Origin: Ancistrus triradiatus | Lineage: Eukaryota; Chordata; Actinopteri; Siluriformes; Loricariidae | Direction of reading: 5' to 3' | Assembly: GCA_025084515.1 (NCBI GenBank) | Contig: JAJAGP010000367.1 | Span: 264,501-328,500 of the forward strand | DNA: 64,000 nt | Shown: one piece after another, positions 1 to 10,926 of the stretch | Layout of the letters: each line of letters opens with the position of its first letter | Position numbering within the stretch: position 1 is the stretch's first letter | Program-made: the position numbers and the translations under genes | Notes under the pieces: generated by a model | Told to the model about the DNA's origin: nothing | Databases searched by the model: none | What the model saw: the letters and a program-made list of their open reading frames with translations, nothing else

Positions 1-900
1 TAGTTTTAATTTAGTTTATTTGCACAGTTTAAAGTACTCACTAGAAATAAAAAAATATATATAATTTACAGTGACAGATAAAAAACCTAAATAGCGTTAA
101 ATAAAACCTCCATTTAAATATGTAGAACATTTCCCAATATTATAGAAATACAAAATCAAACCAACAAATCACCTAAATAATACCAACATAACACATACAG
201 AAAAAAACATTTATTTATAAACGTGTGTGTTGTGTGTGTAACAAATCATACAGATACACAAGCAACAATGCAAAAAATACTTACAATAGGATTGTTAAAT
301 GATGTTTTGTACTGTTTTATAGCAGAACATTTGTAACCAAACAGGAAAACCCATTCCATATCTGAATTCCCCTAAATCTGACTGAAAATGGGCCTCTGCT
401 GATGAGCTGAGTTTGAAGGAACCTCTGGATTAGCTGTAAAATAATTCCTGAGCTGCTCTGAAATATTCCCTTCATCTGAATAATACCTTATAAATACAAA
501 CCCACATCAGAGGAAGATGAGCATCATAAAGAGGAAGAATCTGAAGCTTCCTGAACAAAGGAGCAGAGGCCGTGTGTAAATCTGAGCGGGTTGGGATTCT
601 AACAAAACCAAACGTTTCTGAAGGAGCAGAATTTAGTGGAGAGTCTTAGAGAAAGTCCTCAGCTAAACTCTATTCCCATCTGACAGATAAAGATCAATGA
701 GATCATAATAAAGAGGAAAGGATCCATTAGTACTGATCACATGACCAGCCCTCCTCATTACACCCAGAGATGGATTGGTTTTTCTGCTCAAACTCTCAGC
801 AACAATCAGCCCCAAGAATTTGGACATTAGCACTTGATAAATCTCAATAAAGATACTAATTATGCATTGACTTAAGAGCTGAGAAAAGCTTATCAATTAA
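1..900. repeat. 3' flank of copy A; start of duplicated block
   Basis: Bases 1-345 match 46281-46600 (for example TAGTTTTAATTTAGTTTATT) and so belong to the duplication shared with copy B. Bases 345-900 have no counterpart in block B. I see no convincing gene here. Confidence 0.6.
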
Positions 901-1862
901 CAAAAGGCTCGCTGCTAGCAAAAGTCCAAGAGCTAATAAGAAGCTAAGTGAAGTGCTAAGTAATGGTAAAAGCTAATGAAAAGCCAAGGTAATAGGGAGA
1001 TAGAGAAGTGCCAACTGCTCAAATGAGTTACACCTATCAAAAGGCTAAGTGCTGACAAGTTGCAAAGGGATAACAATTGTTTAAATGCTAGGTGCAAGCA
1101 ATATGATAAGTACTAACACATGCTAAAGGCTAACAATGGCTAAGTGAATATTACAGCATAACAGCTTTCAATGAGCTAAGCGCTACCAAAAGGCTAACAA
1201 TAATCTAAGTGCTAAGAAGGTAAGCCTAACAAGAACTGAAAGCCTAACAGGAAGCAAAGTGCTAACAAGTAACTAAGGGACTGACAAAAAGAAGCGACAC
1301 ATTAGCCAGAAGCTAAGAGCTAACAGGGAAATGTGTGCTATGAAAGTATTAATACAGGCTAAATGCTAACAAATGTCTAACAAAAGGCTAAGTGCTAACA
1401 AGAGGCTAAGAGCTAATGTGGAGTTTATGCTAGAAATGTGCCAAGTGCTAACATGAGTAAATGCTAACAAAAGTCTAAGTGCTAGCAAGAACCTAAACGA
1501 AAACAATGGGTTAATGGCTAAGAGCTAAAAATTTGTAAATGTTAGCAGAAGACTAACAAAAATGTAAGTACTAAGACGTTAGAAGGGCTAGCAAGAGGCT
1601 AAAGGAGATCAAGGTCTATCAGGGAGCTAAGTGCTGAAGAAAGCTAATGATGTTAATAAGAGGCTAATAAAGAGCAAAGTGCTATCAGTCGACTAAGGGT
1701 TTACAGAAGGTAAATGCTAACAAAAGGTTGAGCTCTACATTGACGTAAGGACTAACAAAAGGCTAAGGGTTATAAGCTAAAGGATAAGGATAAGTTGCTA
1801 ATAGCTGATGAAAGCAAATGACACATTAGCAATACGCAAAAACCTAATAGGGAGCAACCTAC
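900..1862. repeat. Degenerate 'gctaac' minisatellite, block A
   Basis: About 960 bases are built from loose variants of GCTAACAAAAGGCTAAGT. Units of roughly 8-18 bases vary too much for a fixed period. The same type of array lies downstream of copy B (46620-48530), so it predates the duplication. Confidence 0.8.
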
Positions 1863-2757
1863 TGTCACGAGCAGTTTAATAGAGAGACCATCATAGAGGG
1901 AGTTACAGTAATCGATGTGGGAGAAAATGAAGGCATGCACCAGCATTTTGGCATCATCATTACTAAGCATAGGGCGGAGACGCTCGATATTGTGCAAATG
2001 ATAGAAAGAAGTCTAGCTAAGAGACTTCATGTGGGCCTCAAAAGTAAGTGAGGAGTTGTAGCAGAAACCAAGGTTTTTAATGATCTGAGCTGGTTTAATA
2101 AGAGTGCTGTCTACTATCACAGAAAGACTGGAGAAGTTGGAGACCAGGGTTTTAGGGCCAACTAACAAGACTTCAGTTTTGTCTGCATTTAGTTTCAGGA
2201 AATGATCATCCAGCCAGGGTTTGAGATCTGAGATGCAAGTACTAAGAGTCTGGGCTGAAACAGAGGGATAAGTGCTGATGTAGATCTGGATACCATCAGC
2301 ATAACAGTGAAACTGAAGCCCATGCTCACAAATGATATGACCAAGTGGGGAGATGTATAAAATAAAAATGATGGGACTAAGGACAGAGCCTTGGGGCACT
2401 CCCTGAGTAACTGGAGCAGCAGATGGTTTCTATGAACCTAAAAAGACAAACGGTTACCTGGTCGTCAGATAGGATCTAAACCAGGTTAGTGCTAAGCCTG
2501 AGATTCCAATGGATGAAGGTCTGGAGATAAGAATGTCATGGCTAACAGTGTCAAAGGCTGCTGTAAGATCAAGAAGGATTTTAAGAAAACCAGCATCAGT
2601 GGACAGTAAGAGGTCATCAACGACCCCTAACAGGGTGGACTGTGCAGGCTGCGGAAACCAGATTGGAATGGCTCATAAAGGTTATTACTGCTGAGAAAAT
2701 CCTGAAGCTGAGAGGCCACAACTCGTTCCATAACTTTTGCTAGAATGAAAGATGCTA
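1863..2757 (-). mobile_element. L2-clade LINE fragment
   Basis: On the minus strand the reverse transcriptase reads MPQGSVLSPIIF, then FHCYADG where the catalytic YADD is expected, then LNADKTEVLLVGP and LVHAFIFSHIDYCNSL. This is the C-terminal half of an L2-type RT, with the catalytic Asp lost and frames broken. It interrupts the minisatellite and is missing from block B, so it inserted after the duplication. Confidence 0.85.
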
Positions 2758-2785
2758 TGTGTTAACAGTAAAACTAACTAGTGTC

Positions 2786-2800
2786 TGATGATGATGCTGC

Positions 2801-2841
<41 letters not shown>

Positions 2842-2846
2842 ATAAT
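2786..2846. repeat. TGA/TGC trinucleotide microsatellite
   Basis: Runs of TGA, then TGC, then TGA lie just downstream of the copy A stop codon. Block B has only a trace of it. Confidence 0.9.
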
Positions 2847-2864
2847 GAAGATCCTAACAGGTAT

Positions 2865-3409
2865 TTATCCATTAGGATTAACAGGTAAGATGATCAGTGG
2901 TTCTGAGTTTTTACCTTCAACACTAAACCATGGACTGAAGTATGGATAGATTTTCTCTTTGAAAGACTGACCAGTGTAAGAGTAGATACGAGATCTGATC
3001 TCCACATCATAAAAAGAGACCAAACCCTCCTCATAATCCACCAACACTCCCACCTTCTCCACCTTCTGTTTCAGACTGAGAGGAACTCGGCATTTAGTAA
3101 GAGCTTTGTACTCATTCCCATTCCTCAGAGCCACAGTCCAGAATCCATTCTCAGGACATTCTCTAATGTAACCCTTCCTCCTAATGGACTCTCTGACCAC
3201 ACCTAATATCCACATAGTTTTCCCCCTGACCTGAACCTCATAGTAAAATCTCCCTCTGGAGAAACCCTGCTTACCCAGAACAATAACATAAGTAAACCTT
3301 TTTTCTGTATAAGGGAGATTCTGTCGTCTGTTTCCACATCTCACTTGTTTTCCATCTTTAGACAGGATGAAATAATGATGAGCTGTATCAGGATCCAGAG
3401 TCACATCCT
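2865..3409 (-). CDS. Copy A exon 5: PRY-SPRY (B30.2) domain
   Basis: The acceptor TTTCTGGCAG precedes a 545-base terminal exon. PRY motif LDPDTAHHYFILSKDGKQVR is followed by SPRY motifs (GRFYYEVQV, WILGVV, NGFWTVAL, VGVLVDYEEG, IYPYFSP). The protein ends LIILPVNPNG and stop. At about 181 residues this is a full-length B30.2 domain. It may bind intracellular or ligand-induced partners, as in butyrophilins and TRIMs. Confidence 0.88.
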
Positions 3410-6025
3410 CTGCCAGAAACACAATGTGATACTTTTAATGTTCAACAAAAACCAGGAAATGATCCAGTGGCACAACATTTCATTTTTCTGGAGGCAGTGG
3501 TACTTCATGTATCCAGAACTTCTAAGTGAGAGTGTGTATCTGGAAAACTCTTTAATTGTACTGTGGTGCTTGAAAGTTTGTGAACCCTTTAGAATGTTCT
3601 ATATTTCTGCATAAATAAGACCTAAAACATCATCAGATTTTCACACAAGTCCTAAAAGTAGATAAAGAAACCCCAGTTAAACAAATGAGACAAAAAGATT
3701 ATACTTGGTCATTTATTTATTGAGGAAAATGATCCAAGATTACATATTTGTGAGTGGCAAAAGTATGTGACCTTTTGCTTTCAGTACCTGGTGTGACCCC
3801 CCTGTGCAGCAATAACTGCAGCTAAACGTTTCCTGTAACTGTTGATCAGTCCTGCACACCGGCTTGGAGGAATTTTAGCCCATTCCTCCGTACAGAACAG
3901 CTTCAGCTCTGGGATGTTGGTGGGTTTCCTCACATTAGCTGCTCACTTCAGGTCCTTCCACAACATTTTGATTGCATTAAGGTCAGGACTTTGACTTGGC
4001 CATTCCAAAACATGAACTTTATTCTTCTGTAACCATTCTTTGGTAGAACAGCATGTGTGCTTAGGGGCGTTGTCTTGCTGCGTGACCCACCTTCTCTTGA
4101 GATTCAGTTCATGGACAGGATGTCCCTGACATTTTTCCTTTAGAATTCTCTGATATCATTCAGAATTCATTGTTCCATCAATGATGGCAAGCCGTCCTGG
4201 CCCAGATGCAGCAAAACAGGCCCAAACCATGATACTGCCACCACCATGTTTCACAGATGGGATAAGGTTCTTATGCTGGAATGCACTGTTTTCCTTTCTC
4301 CTAACTATTATGGTTTGACCAGCTAGCGGGATACTGATCGAGGGAAAACTGTGGGAGGAGGAGGACCCAAGTGCAGGAGGATATATATATGCAAATAATA
4401 TATCAAGCCAATAAATATATATACTAAGGTATATAGTTGCGAGAATAGCGGCAAAGCCAGCGAGTGAAACACACACTTGTGGGGATGACCGTGGCCGGAA
4501 TTCGAACTGAGAGTAACGGGTATGGATGGCGAGTGAGTTACCACTACACCATTTGGCCACGAGAGGAACGAGGGGAGAAACGTATTATACGTGTAAGGGC
4601 AGACAGAAGGGCTGTTCCGAACGGGCTCAAAATAAAATAATGAACGCCGAAATCGGCTAACAAGGATAGATTCCAAATGTAGTAGATATAATTAAACAAA
4701 CGCCCGAGGCGCGAGTGGTTAGATATGATAAATAACGAGAAAAAGAACAAAAAGAGATCGCTACTCAGCGAGAGTTGAGGGGGACTGCGCAGGCGCAGCA
4801 TGGAGGTCTCCGGAGAGACCTGAGAGAAGCCGAAGCGCCCGACGGAAAGCGCATGTGCACACGCCGGACTTCGGCAGACAGAGCGGGACTCCGAGGCGGC
4901 TTCCACGCGCTGCAATAAGCGCACGCGTAGGGAACCCGGACAAATAGCGGGAATAACGGGCTTCCCAATCGGGAGGGGGAATACAGTGGCACGGACAGGC
5001 CGGGAAATGCCGAGGGGAAAAATAACCGTTGTCGATCGGCGGCGGAGGAACGCAGCGAAAATGGAGGAAGAGAGGTCAGTAGCGGTTAGCTTTCCCTTCC
5101 TATCTATTTCCCTGACAAATTCACCTCAAGCCTCCAGACTCTACTCGGCTGATCCTCTTTCAGGACCAGTCGTACCTTTAAGCCCTACCACAAATTTGCT
5201 ACTGAAAGCTCTTCGAAAATCAAGCGAGAGAAGTCGCATATATGAGCCGATAGTCGCTCGGCAGCCACGTCGACTAGGCCGGCACCGCCCTCCGGCTTCG
5301 GAAGCCCGAACCATAATAATAACGCTTTTCTTTTAAACCAAAAAGTTCTATTTTGGTCTCATCCATCCATGAAACATTCTTCCAATAGCCTTCTGGTTCG
5401 TCCACGTGATCTTTAGCAAACTGTAGACAAGCAGCAATGTTCTTTTTGGAGAGCAGTGGCTTTCTCCTTGCAACCCTGCCATACACACCATTGTTGTTCA
5501 GTGTTCTTCTGATGGTGGACTCATGAACATTAACATTAGCCAATGTGAGAGAGGCCTTCAGTTGCTTAGAAGTTACCCTGGGGTCCCTTGTGACCTCGCC
5601 AACTCAGACATGCTCTCAGAAATCTCCTTTGTTCGTGCCATGATACACTTCCTCAAACGTGTTTTGAAGAGCAGAGGTTGATAGATCCCTCTTCTTTAAA
5701 TAAAACAGGGTGCCCACTCACATCTGATTGGCATCCCATTGACTGAAACACCTGACTCTAATTTCACCTTCAAACTAACTGCTAATCCTAGAGGTTCACA
5801 TTCTTTTGCCACTCACTAATATGTAATATTGGATCATTTTCCTCAGTAAATAAATGACGAAGTGTAATATTTTGGTCTCATTTGTGTAACTGGGTTCTCT
5901 TTATCTACTTTTAGGACTTTTGTGAAAATCTGATGATGTTTTAGGTCATATTTATGCAGGAATATAGAAAATTCTAAAGGGTTCACAAACTTTCAAGCAC
6001 CACTGTAACTGTGCAACTCTGTCTG

Positions 6026-6073
<48 letters not shown>

Positions 6074-8845
6074 GTGTAAGCTGCACTGTGTAAAAATTTT
6101 TAAATCTACAGTAAAAAGTCATTCTTACCTGCATATTTCTTCTTCGTGTTGAAATACTCTGAAAAAGATTCATATTTTATCAATTCATCAAAATTCAGTT
6201 TACATAAATAACAATTATAAGTTAATATTTATATAATATTTAAACTATGGACTAATAGTGATTTTTTTCAAAAGAAATTTGACAATTTTTAAGTCACAAC
6301 AAAAAGTGCTGAAATAAAATCTATTTAGGGACATCTAGTTTATCCAAGAAGTTTCCAGATGGAGTTTCTTAAGGCTTTAGGAGAATCTGAATGTTAGATG
6401 TTCTCATTAAAGCTAAGGTGAGATTTACTGAAATGAAGCAAACCCAAATAAAGGCTCAGTCACTTGTACACTATTACTCCAAACATTTAGCCAAAGCCCC
6501 GATAATACTCAATAACTCTATAATATTATAATTAAGTCTAAAAGCGTGCATTGACCATGCACAAACTCCATTTCCCACAATTCATGCCGATTATGTTACC
6601 CATGAAGCGACGGCGTTAAGCCACTAGATTGCAGTCAGTCAGATTTTAACGCTCTTACGGGCCACATCAAATGACACGGCGGGCCACATTTGGCCTGCGG
6701 GCCTTGATTTTGACACGTGTGCTAGAGGGTTTGATTAAAATGTTAGGCTTGATCATTTGAGAATTAGAAAAGAGTTTATTCTAAATTCTGCACCTGGTCA
6801 GTGTGAATTTCTAGCAGAGAGCCAAAGCAACAAATGAAGTCAAACAGCAGGATTTTAGTTGGAATCTCAGCTGGTTGATTAGATCCAGGAAATGCTTCAT
6901 CTCAGCTCAGCGGATCAGTGATCAGTTCATCCATTACGTTTATAAGTTTAAAAGTCCAGGACTGAAAAACGTATGTGATCCAATGAGCAGCTTTAAAGAT
7001 GAACTGTATTGCACATATACAGTCTTTTATAAATTATGTTTCATAGGTGTCTGTGTCTTAATTTAAACAAACTCTTAAATGAATTCCTGTTTTCTCTAAT
7101 GATGGAGAGATGTGCAGAGGGAGGGGCTGAGATCATCTCCCATTCTTCATTAACTCCATCATTCAAAATGTCCTCTTTACAGAAAGAGATTTAATTCATC
7201 AAAAGGAATCAGAGTCAACAACCAGAGCAACAACGAACACCAACTACTAATTACTACTAACTGCAGGGAATTCTGGCATGAACTAGAATTTAAATAAAAT
7301 TAGAAGTGTAATTTAAACATGTGACATTGTTAGATAAAGTAACTGAAATATTACCTTTCTTATGATGAAAATACCCAGCCATTATCAGTCCAACAGCAAC
7401 GATCAAGGCTAAAGCTGAAATGCTGAGAACAATCTTCCTACCATGAAGGACTTTATCTAGAAATGAACCCAAGTACAATTATAGTAAGTTACAAATCATT
7501 TTAAATGATCAATGTCATCATTAATTATTAAGTAATTGTAACACACACTGAACACTGTGGTAGGAAAATGTAAGGAAAATTTTGGTGAGTTCTGATTACC
7601 TTCAACAGTGACATGAAAAGTAGTGTAATCAACCCAGGATCTGGCATCAACCAGACACTTGTAATCTCCTTCATCGTGGCGTCGGATCACTGACAGTTTG
7701 AGTGAAGTGTTTCCTTTCTGTAGCTCCTCTTTAAACAGTGATGTTCTTCCTCTGTAGAGCTGATTCTGTTTTTCATTTTTGTCTTCATGATAATCATAGA
7801 GATGAACTAATAAGTCCTTTAAATCTACTCTGATCCACTCGACTTTCAGGTCCACAGCACTGGTGATGGGTTCGATAAAACAGGGCAGAACCAAGTCTTC
7901 ACCGACTACAGAAACAAGAGGAGCATCTGGACCAACCACTATAAAGTCCTCTGCATTGTGGGTAAGAAACAGATGAACAAATTATTACACATGTAGCTTG
8001 TTTAATCATGAAGAACTTATTACATATAAAATATTTACAACAGGGAACAGAATCCACAATCAGCTATGAAATACACATCAGGTTCTACGTTTCGACATAA
8101 AAGTTCATGTAAACACAGTTATAACATCAACAAAGTGTAGGGACATATTTTTATCATTAATGAAATCTCATACATGGGTTTTTTTCCCCCACAGATGTTC
8201 CTTTTGGCACAATGAGGAATGTGAAATTGATATTTCTTTGTATTAGTAATAAATAAAATCTATGGTCAATAACCTAGTATCAGTGATCACGCCCTTTGCT
8301 TGACAGTGGGTGGGTGTGGGTTTGGTTTCTGCTCATTTTGTAGCTCGGGTTTCCTTGTAAGCTTTCCCTCACCCTCCTTCTGACTGGTCCTACAGCTTTT
8401 ATTCTACATTTTTAACAACAGAATAATTTCTGAAAGCACAGCTGTAGTAAATAAGTCTGGTATAATGGATATGCATCTTACACATCATAGCACTTAATCG
8501 AATTTTGGAAATCTTATCCTGCATTAAATTCAATTCAATAATTCACTATGTGACTAAGTTAATGTTTTTAATCACACATGCTTTAGTTTAACTACAAAAA
8601 GAATTCACTTCAAATTAAACAAAAATCAAATCCATCTCCACTAGAGCAATGCAGGACCTAAAGAAATTAAATACTAAAACTCCTTCAGGTTATCCAGCCA
8701 TGCTCTGTAAATGTGAATCTTACCAAACATACGTATGTACAAAGTACAGCCAGACAGCACAGACAGACACATCATGGAGATTATTACCTGATTTCGATTC
8801 CATAGAGCTGAAGAGAATCAGCAGAGTCACACGGAGAAACTTCAT
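2865..8845 (-). CDS. Butyrophilin-like receptor, copy A (IgV-TM-B30.2)
   Basis: Five exons can be read with GT/AG borders: signal peptide 8788-8845, IgV 7600-7950, transmembrane 7355-7456, linker 6129-6158 and terminal B30.2 2865-3409. All junctions are phase 1, so the spliced CDS totals 1086 bases (361 residues plus stop) without a break. The predicted protein is a type I membrane receptor with one extracellular V-set domain and an intracellular PRY-SPRY domain, like butyrophilins, but with no IgC exon: the IgV-TM intron is only 143 bases. Butyrophilin-family proteins act at the cell surface in immune signalling; the ligand here is unknown. Copy B has the same structure. The linker-B30.2 intron carries a Tc1 element and a CA repeat. 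Further short linker exons or an alternative 3' end cannot be excluded. It could equally be named BTN-, BTNL- or MOG-like. Confidence 0.82.
4306..5322. mobile_element. Non-autonomous element nested in the Tc1
   Basis: This GC-rich 1-kb insert breaks the Tc1 transposase. Its ends form a short inverted repeat, ATTATGGTT(T/C)G. It contains a tRNA-like stretch at 4491-4561 and no transposase. The class is unknown. Confidence 0.55.
4491..4561 (-). other. tRNA-like sequence inside the nested element
   Basis: On the minus strand it starts GTGGCC and ends GGCCAC, a possible 6-bp acceptor stem. A D-arm-like TGGTGTAGTGGTAA and a box-B-like GTTCGAATTCC lie between. It is probably a SINE head or captured tRNA, not a working tRNA gene. 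Confidence 0.45.
6027..6071. repeat. (AC)n microsatellite
   Basis: A pure AC dinucleotide run in the intron between the linker and B30.2 exons of copy A. The same position carries TG/CA runs in copies B and D. Confidence 0.95.
6129..6158 (-). CDS. Copy A exon 4: short cytoplasmic linker
   Basis: This 30-base exon is flanked by CTTTTTCAG and GTAAGA and encodes EYFNTKKKYA in phase 1. Small in-frame linker exons between the TM and B30.2 exons are typical of butyrophilins. The exon is conserved in copies B and D, which supports it being real. Confidence 0.75.
6499..6724. mobile_element. Possible hAT-type remnant in intron of copy A
   Basis: Around 6655-6720 are GGGCCACAT and TTGGCCTGCGGGCC, then a TTTTGACAC-type end, a pattern often seen at the ends of fish hAT elements. 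Block B has different sequence between the same flanks. The limits are approximate. Confidence 0.4.
7355..7456 (-). CDS. Copy A exon 3: transmembrane segment
   Basis: This 102-base phase 1 exon encodes a short juxtamembrane stretch (DKVLHGRK), a hydrophobic helix around ISALALIVAVGLIMAGYF, then FHHKK, a basic stop-transfer sequence. The acceptor is TTCATTTCTAG and the donor is GTAATA. Copy B has the same length. Confidence 0.82.
7600..7950 (-). CDS. Copy A exon 2: IgV domain
   Basis: This 351-base exon is phase 1 at both ends. It encodes about 117 residues with the V-set hallmarks: GEDLVLPC (first Cys), VEWIRVDL (core Trp), LYRGRTSLF, and DEGDYKC (second Cys). The acceptor is CCACAATGCAG and the donor is GTAATC. 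It is homologous to exon 2 of copies B and C. Confidence 0.88.
8788..8845 (-). CDS. Copy A exon 1: signal peptide
   Basis: The ATG at 8845-8843 opens MKFLRVTLLILFSSMESKS, a basic start followed by a hydrophobic core, and the exon ends in a split Gly/Glu codon (phase 1) before a GTAATA donor. The same exon is found in copies B and C with one or two substitutions, which supports the start. The long plus-strand frame over this exon is only its antisense. Confidence 0.82.
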
Positions 8846-8937
8846 CCCTGAAAGACACTTTATCATTTCTACAGCAGAATGTTCCACAGATACTTGTTCT
8901 GTTTTAAAGCTCTGATTAGAACTGAATGCACTTTGTG

Positions 8938-8950
8938 AGCTTATAACAGC
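8938..8950 (-). promoter_or_regulatory. TATA-like element of copy A
   Basis: The minus strand reads GTTATAAGCTC about 95 bases upstream of the ATG. The same motif sits at the same distance in copies B and C. A TATA role is inferred from position and conservation only. Confidence 0.4.
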
Positions 8951-9242
8951 GCTGTTTGTGTAGAGCTAAAATGAAAATACTCACTCATCACTCTAATCAT
9001 TAACACTTCTGCATTCCTTTCAATTTCTCCAGAAGCAGAAAACCAGTCCAACTACTCACACAAACCTGTATGTTCATGCACCGATTAGTTCAAGCTTAGA
9101 AAGATATAACAACAACTTTCAATCAACACACAATAATTCTGATTCGATCTCCTTCCATACAGATTAATCCCTGTACTCCCTTTAACATGGAATGGATTTG
9201 GTACTAAACTGGTGACTGTAGGTGTTCAACATACTGTTAGAT

Positions 9243-9436
9243 CAGTGTTTCTCAGTCCTGGTCCTGGCGCCCCATCGCTCTGCATGTTTTAGTATTTTTC
9301 TGCTCTCAACACATGTGATCCAAATACTCAGCTCATTAACGAGCCTGTTATTGAGTTAAAGTGGGTGTGTTTAAACAGGAGAACCACTAAATTGTGCAGA
9401 GCAGTGGGTCACCAGGACCAGGATTTAGAAACACTG
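9243..9436. mobile_element. hAT-type MITE, 194 bases, with 8-base target duplication
   Basis: Terminal inverted repeats read CAGTGTTTCTCAGTCCTGG on the left and CAGTGTTTCTAAATCCTGG on the right. Direct repeats TGTTAGAT (9235-9242) and TGTTAGGT (9437-9444) flank it. Block B has the unoccupied site, ACTGTTAGATGGAAAC at about 52750. An 8-base duplication fits the hAT superfamily. Confidence 0.85.
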
Positions 9437-9499
9437 TGTTAGGTGGAAACAACAACAATAATACTGTAATGTACAAACCATAATATTTTGGACAAGTCA

Positions 9500-10190
9500 T
9501 GAAATTTGGGACAGTGGTCATAATCACCACCCGAGGACTGCAGGAACTCAGCGGTATTGTGTGGCCCGGTTCTGTCATCTTTATGGGGGAATCAACGATT
9601 CCCCAGGCAATTTTTAAACTGGAACCCAAGATGCAATCCAAAGACAGACAACCGACTAGGTAAAATGAGGGTAATTTATTAAACAAGAGACGAGTTAAAC
9701 AAAAACCAAAGTGCAGAACTGAAAACGTGAATAAACCAAACTAATTAAAGTCCAAGGAGCTGGCATGAACCTAATAGCGGCAAGGAGAGTGCGGCTGCAG
9801 CGTGAAGGTAGTTTCCCAGGGTGGTAGCATTACAAAGAGGTCCAGAGACAGGGATGGTCTTAGCAGGAAATTTACGTGGCTGTGGATCAGGATACCTGAC
9901 GTTAAATCGGGAAAGAAAACCTGGGAAATTAAAACAAAATAATGAACACAAGTAGCAGAGCTAGGCTAATGCTAATGGCTAAGCTAAGGACTATGCGAGG
10001 CTAGGCTTAAATCTAGCAGCAACTAGGGCTTGAATAAGCAAACGAGTAGAGGTAGACAGGGATACAAGTACGATGCATGGAGACCAGGACAAAAAACTTG
10101 GTACCAGGAAACATCAATCTGGCAATCTGTGACTGCGTGGAGAGGAGCTTTATAGGACGTGGTTGATGACAGGAAACACTGAACTGGTGT
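9500..10190. other. Unassigned, possibly 3' LTR/UTR of the gypsy element
   Basis: Homology with block B ends near 9500. The segment lies just beyond the 3' end of a minus-strand gypsy pol and has a TTTATT stretch (AATAAA on the minus strand) near 9678. I could not define LTR ends. Confidence 0.35.
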
Positions 10191-10926
10191 GTAGTGATGG
10201 GCGGAGGCCTGAAGAGGTTACTGGCTTAATTTGCAAAATGTGGAACGTGGGATGAATATGCATATGACATGGTAACTTGAGACGCGTGGAAGACGGGTTG
10301 ATAATACGATCAATAAGAAACTGACCAATATACCTTTATGCCAGCTTCTTGGTCTCAACTAGAGGAGGGATATTCCTCACCGAGAGCCAGACAAACTGGA
10401 GTGTAGGTGGGGCTGGTCCTGCGGCAATGGTCGGTGGAGCGCTGGGCGTCACCATGAGCCTTGAGCAGTGCCACCCTGGTGGTCTTCCAGATCCTCTGGC
10501 ACCTGTGGAGGTAATGGTGGTCCGAAGGGACTGCCTCCTCTGATTCCAGGTTGGAAACAAGGGCAGCTAATAGCCCTGGGATGCCTCAAACGGGGAGAGG
10601 CCGGTAGCAGAGCTGGGCAGCGTGTTGTGCGCATATTCAGCCTAACTCGGGTGCTGGCTCCACTTGGCTGTGTCTTGGGCGGACAGGTGGTGCAGAGTGG
10701 CCTTGGTGTCCTGATTGGCCCGCCTGGCCTGTCCTTTGGGCTCAGGATGAAAACCAGAGGTAAGGCTGACCGTGGCTCCAATGGCTTGGCAGAAGGCTTT
10801 CCACACACGAGATGTGAACTGGGGCCCCCGGTTGGAGACGATGTCCAAGGGAATGCCATGAATCTTGAACATTTGGTCAAATAACACGCTGGCTGTCTCA
10901 GCATCCGTGGGGAGCTTGGGCAGGGC

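Larger units (their letters stand above)
3561..6005 (-). mobile_element. Tc1/mariner element with a nested insertion
   Basis: The ends match the Tc1 at 28758-30289: an inverted repeat of about 200 bases beginning C(A/T)GTGGTGCTTGAAAGTTTG, flanked by TA at 3559-3560 and 6006-6007. Transposase remnants on the minus strand include STIRRTLNNNGV and RKPLLSKKNIAA. The N-terminal helix-turn-helix coding region is partly deleted, and a 1-kb element at 4306-5322 splits the catalytic part, so it is dead. It lies in the linker-B30.2 intron of copy A; copy B has no insertion there. Confidence 0.88.

Noticed and set aside
2509..2694. 61-codon plus-strand frame
   Set aside because: Antisense of the L2 reverse transcriptase fragment.
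4491..4561. Functional tRNA gene
   Set aside because: Only the acceptor stem and box B look good; the anticodon region does not fold clearly and it sits inside a mobile element.
4544..5336. Five overlapping frames, some with tRNA-like translated peptide
   Set aside because: They lie in a GC-rich non-autonomous element; no conserved domain.
8649..8915. Plus-strand frame, recurring at 52193 and 58606
   Set aside because: It is the antisense of the signal peptide exon of the butyrophilin-like copies; conservation is explained by that exon.
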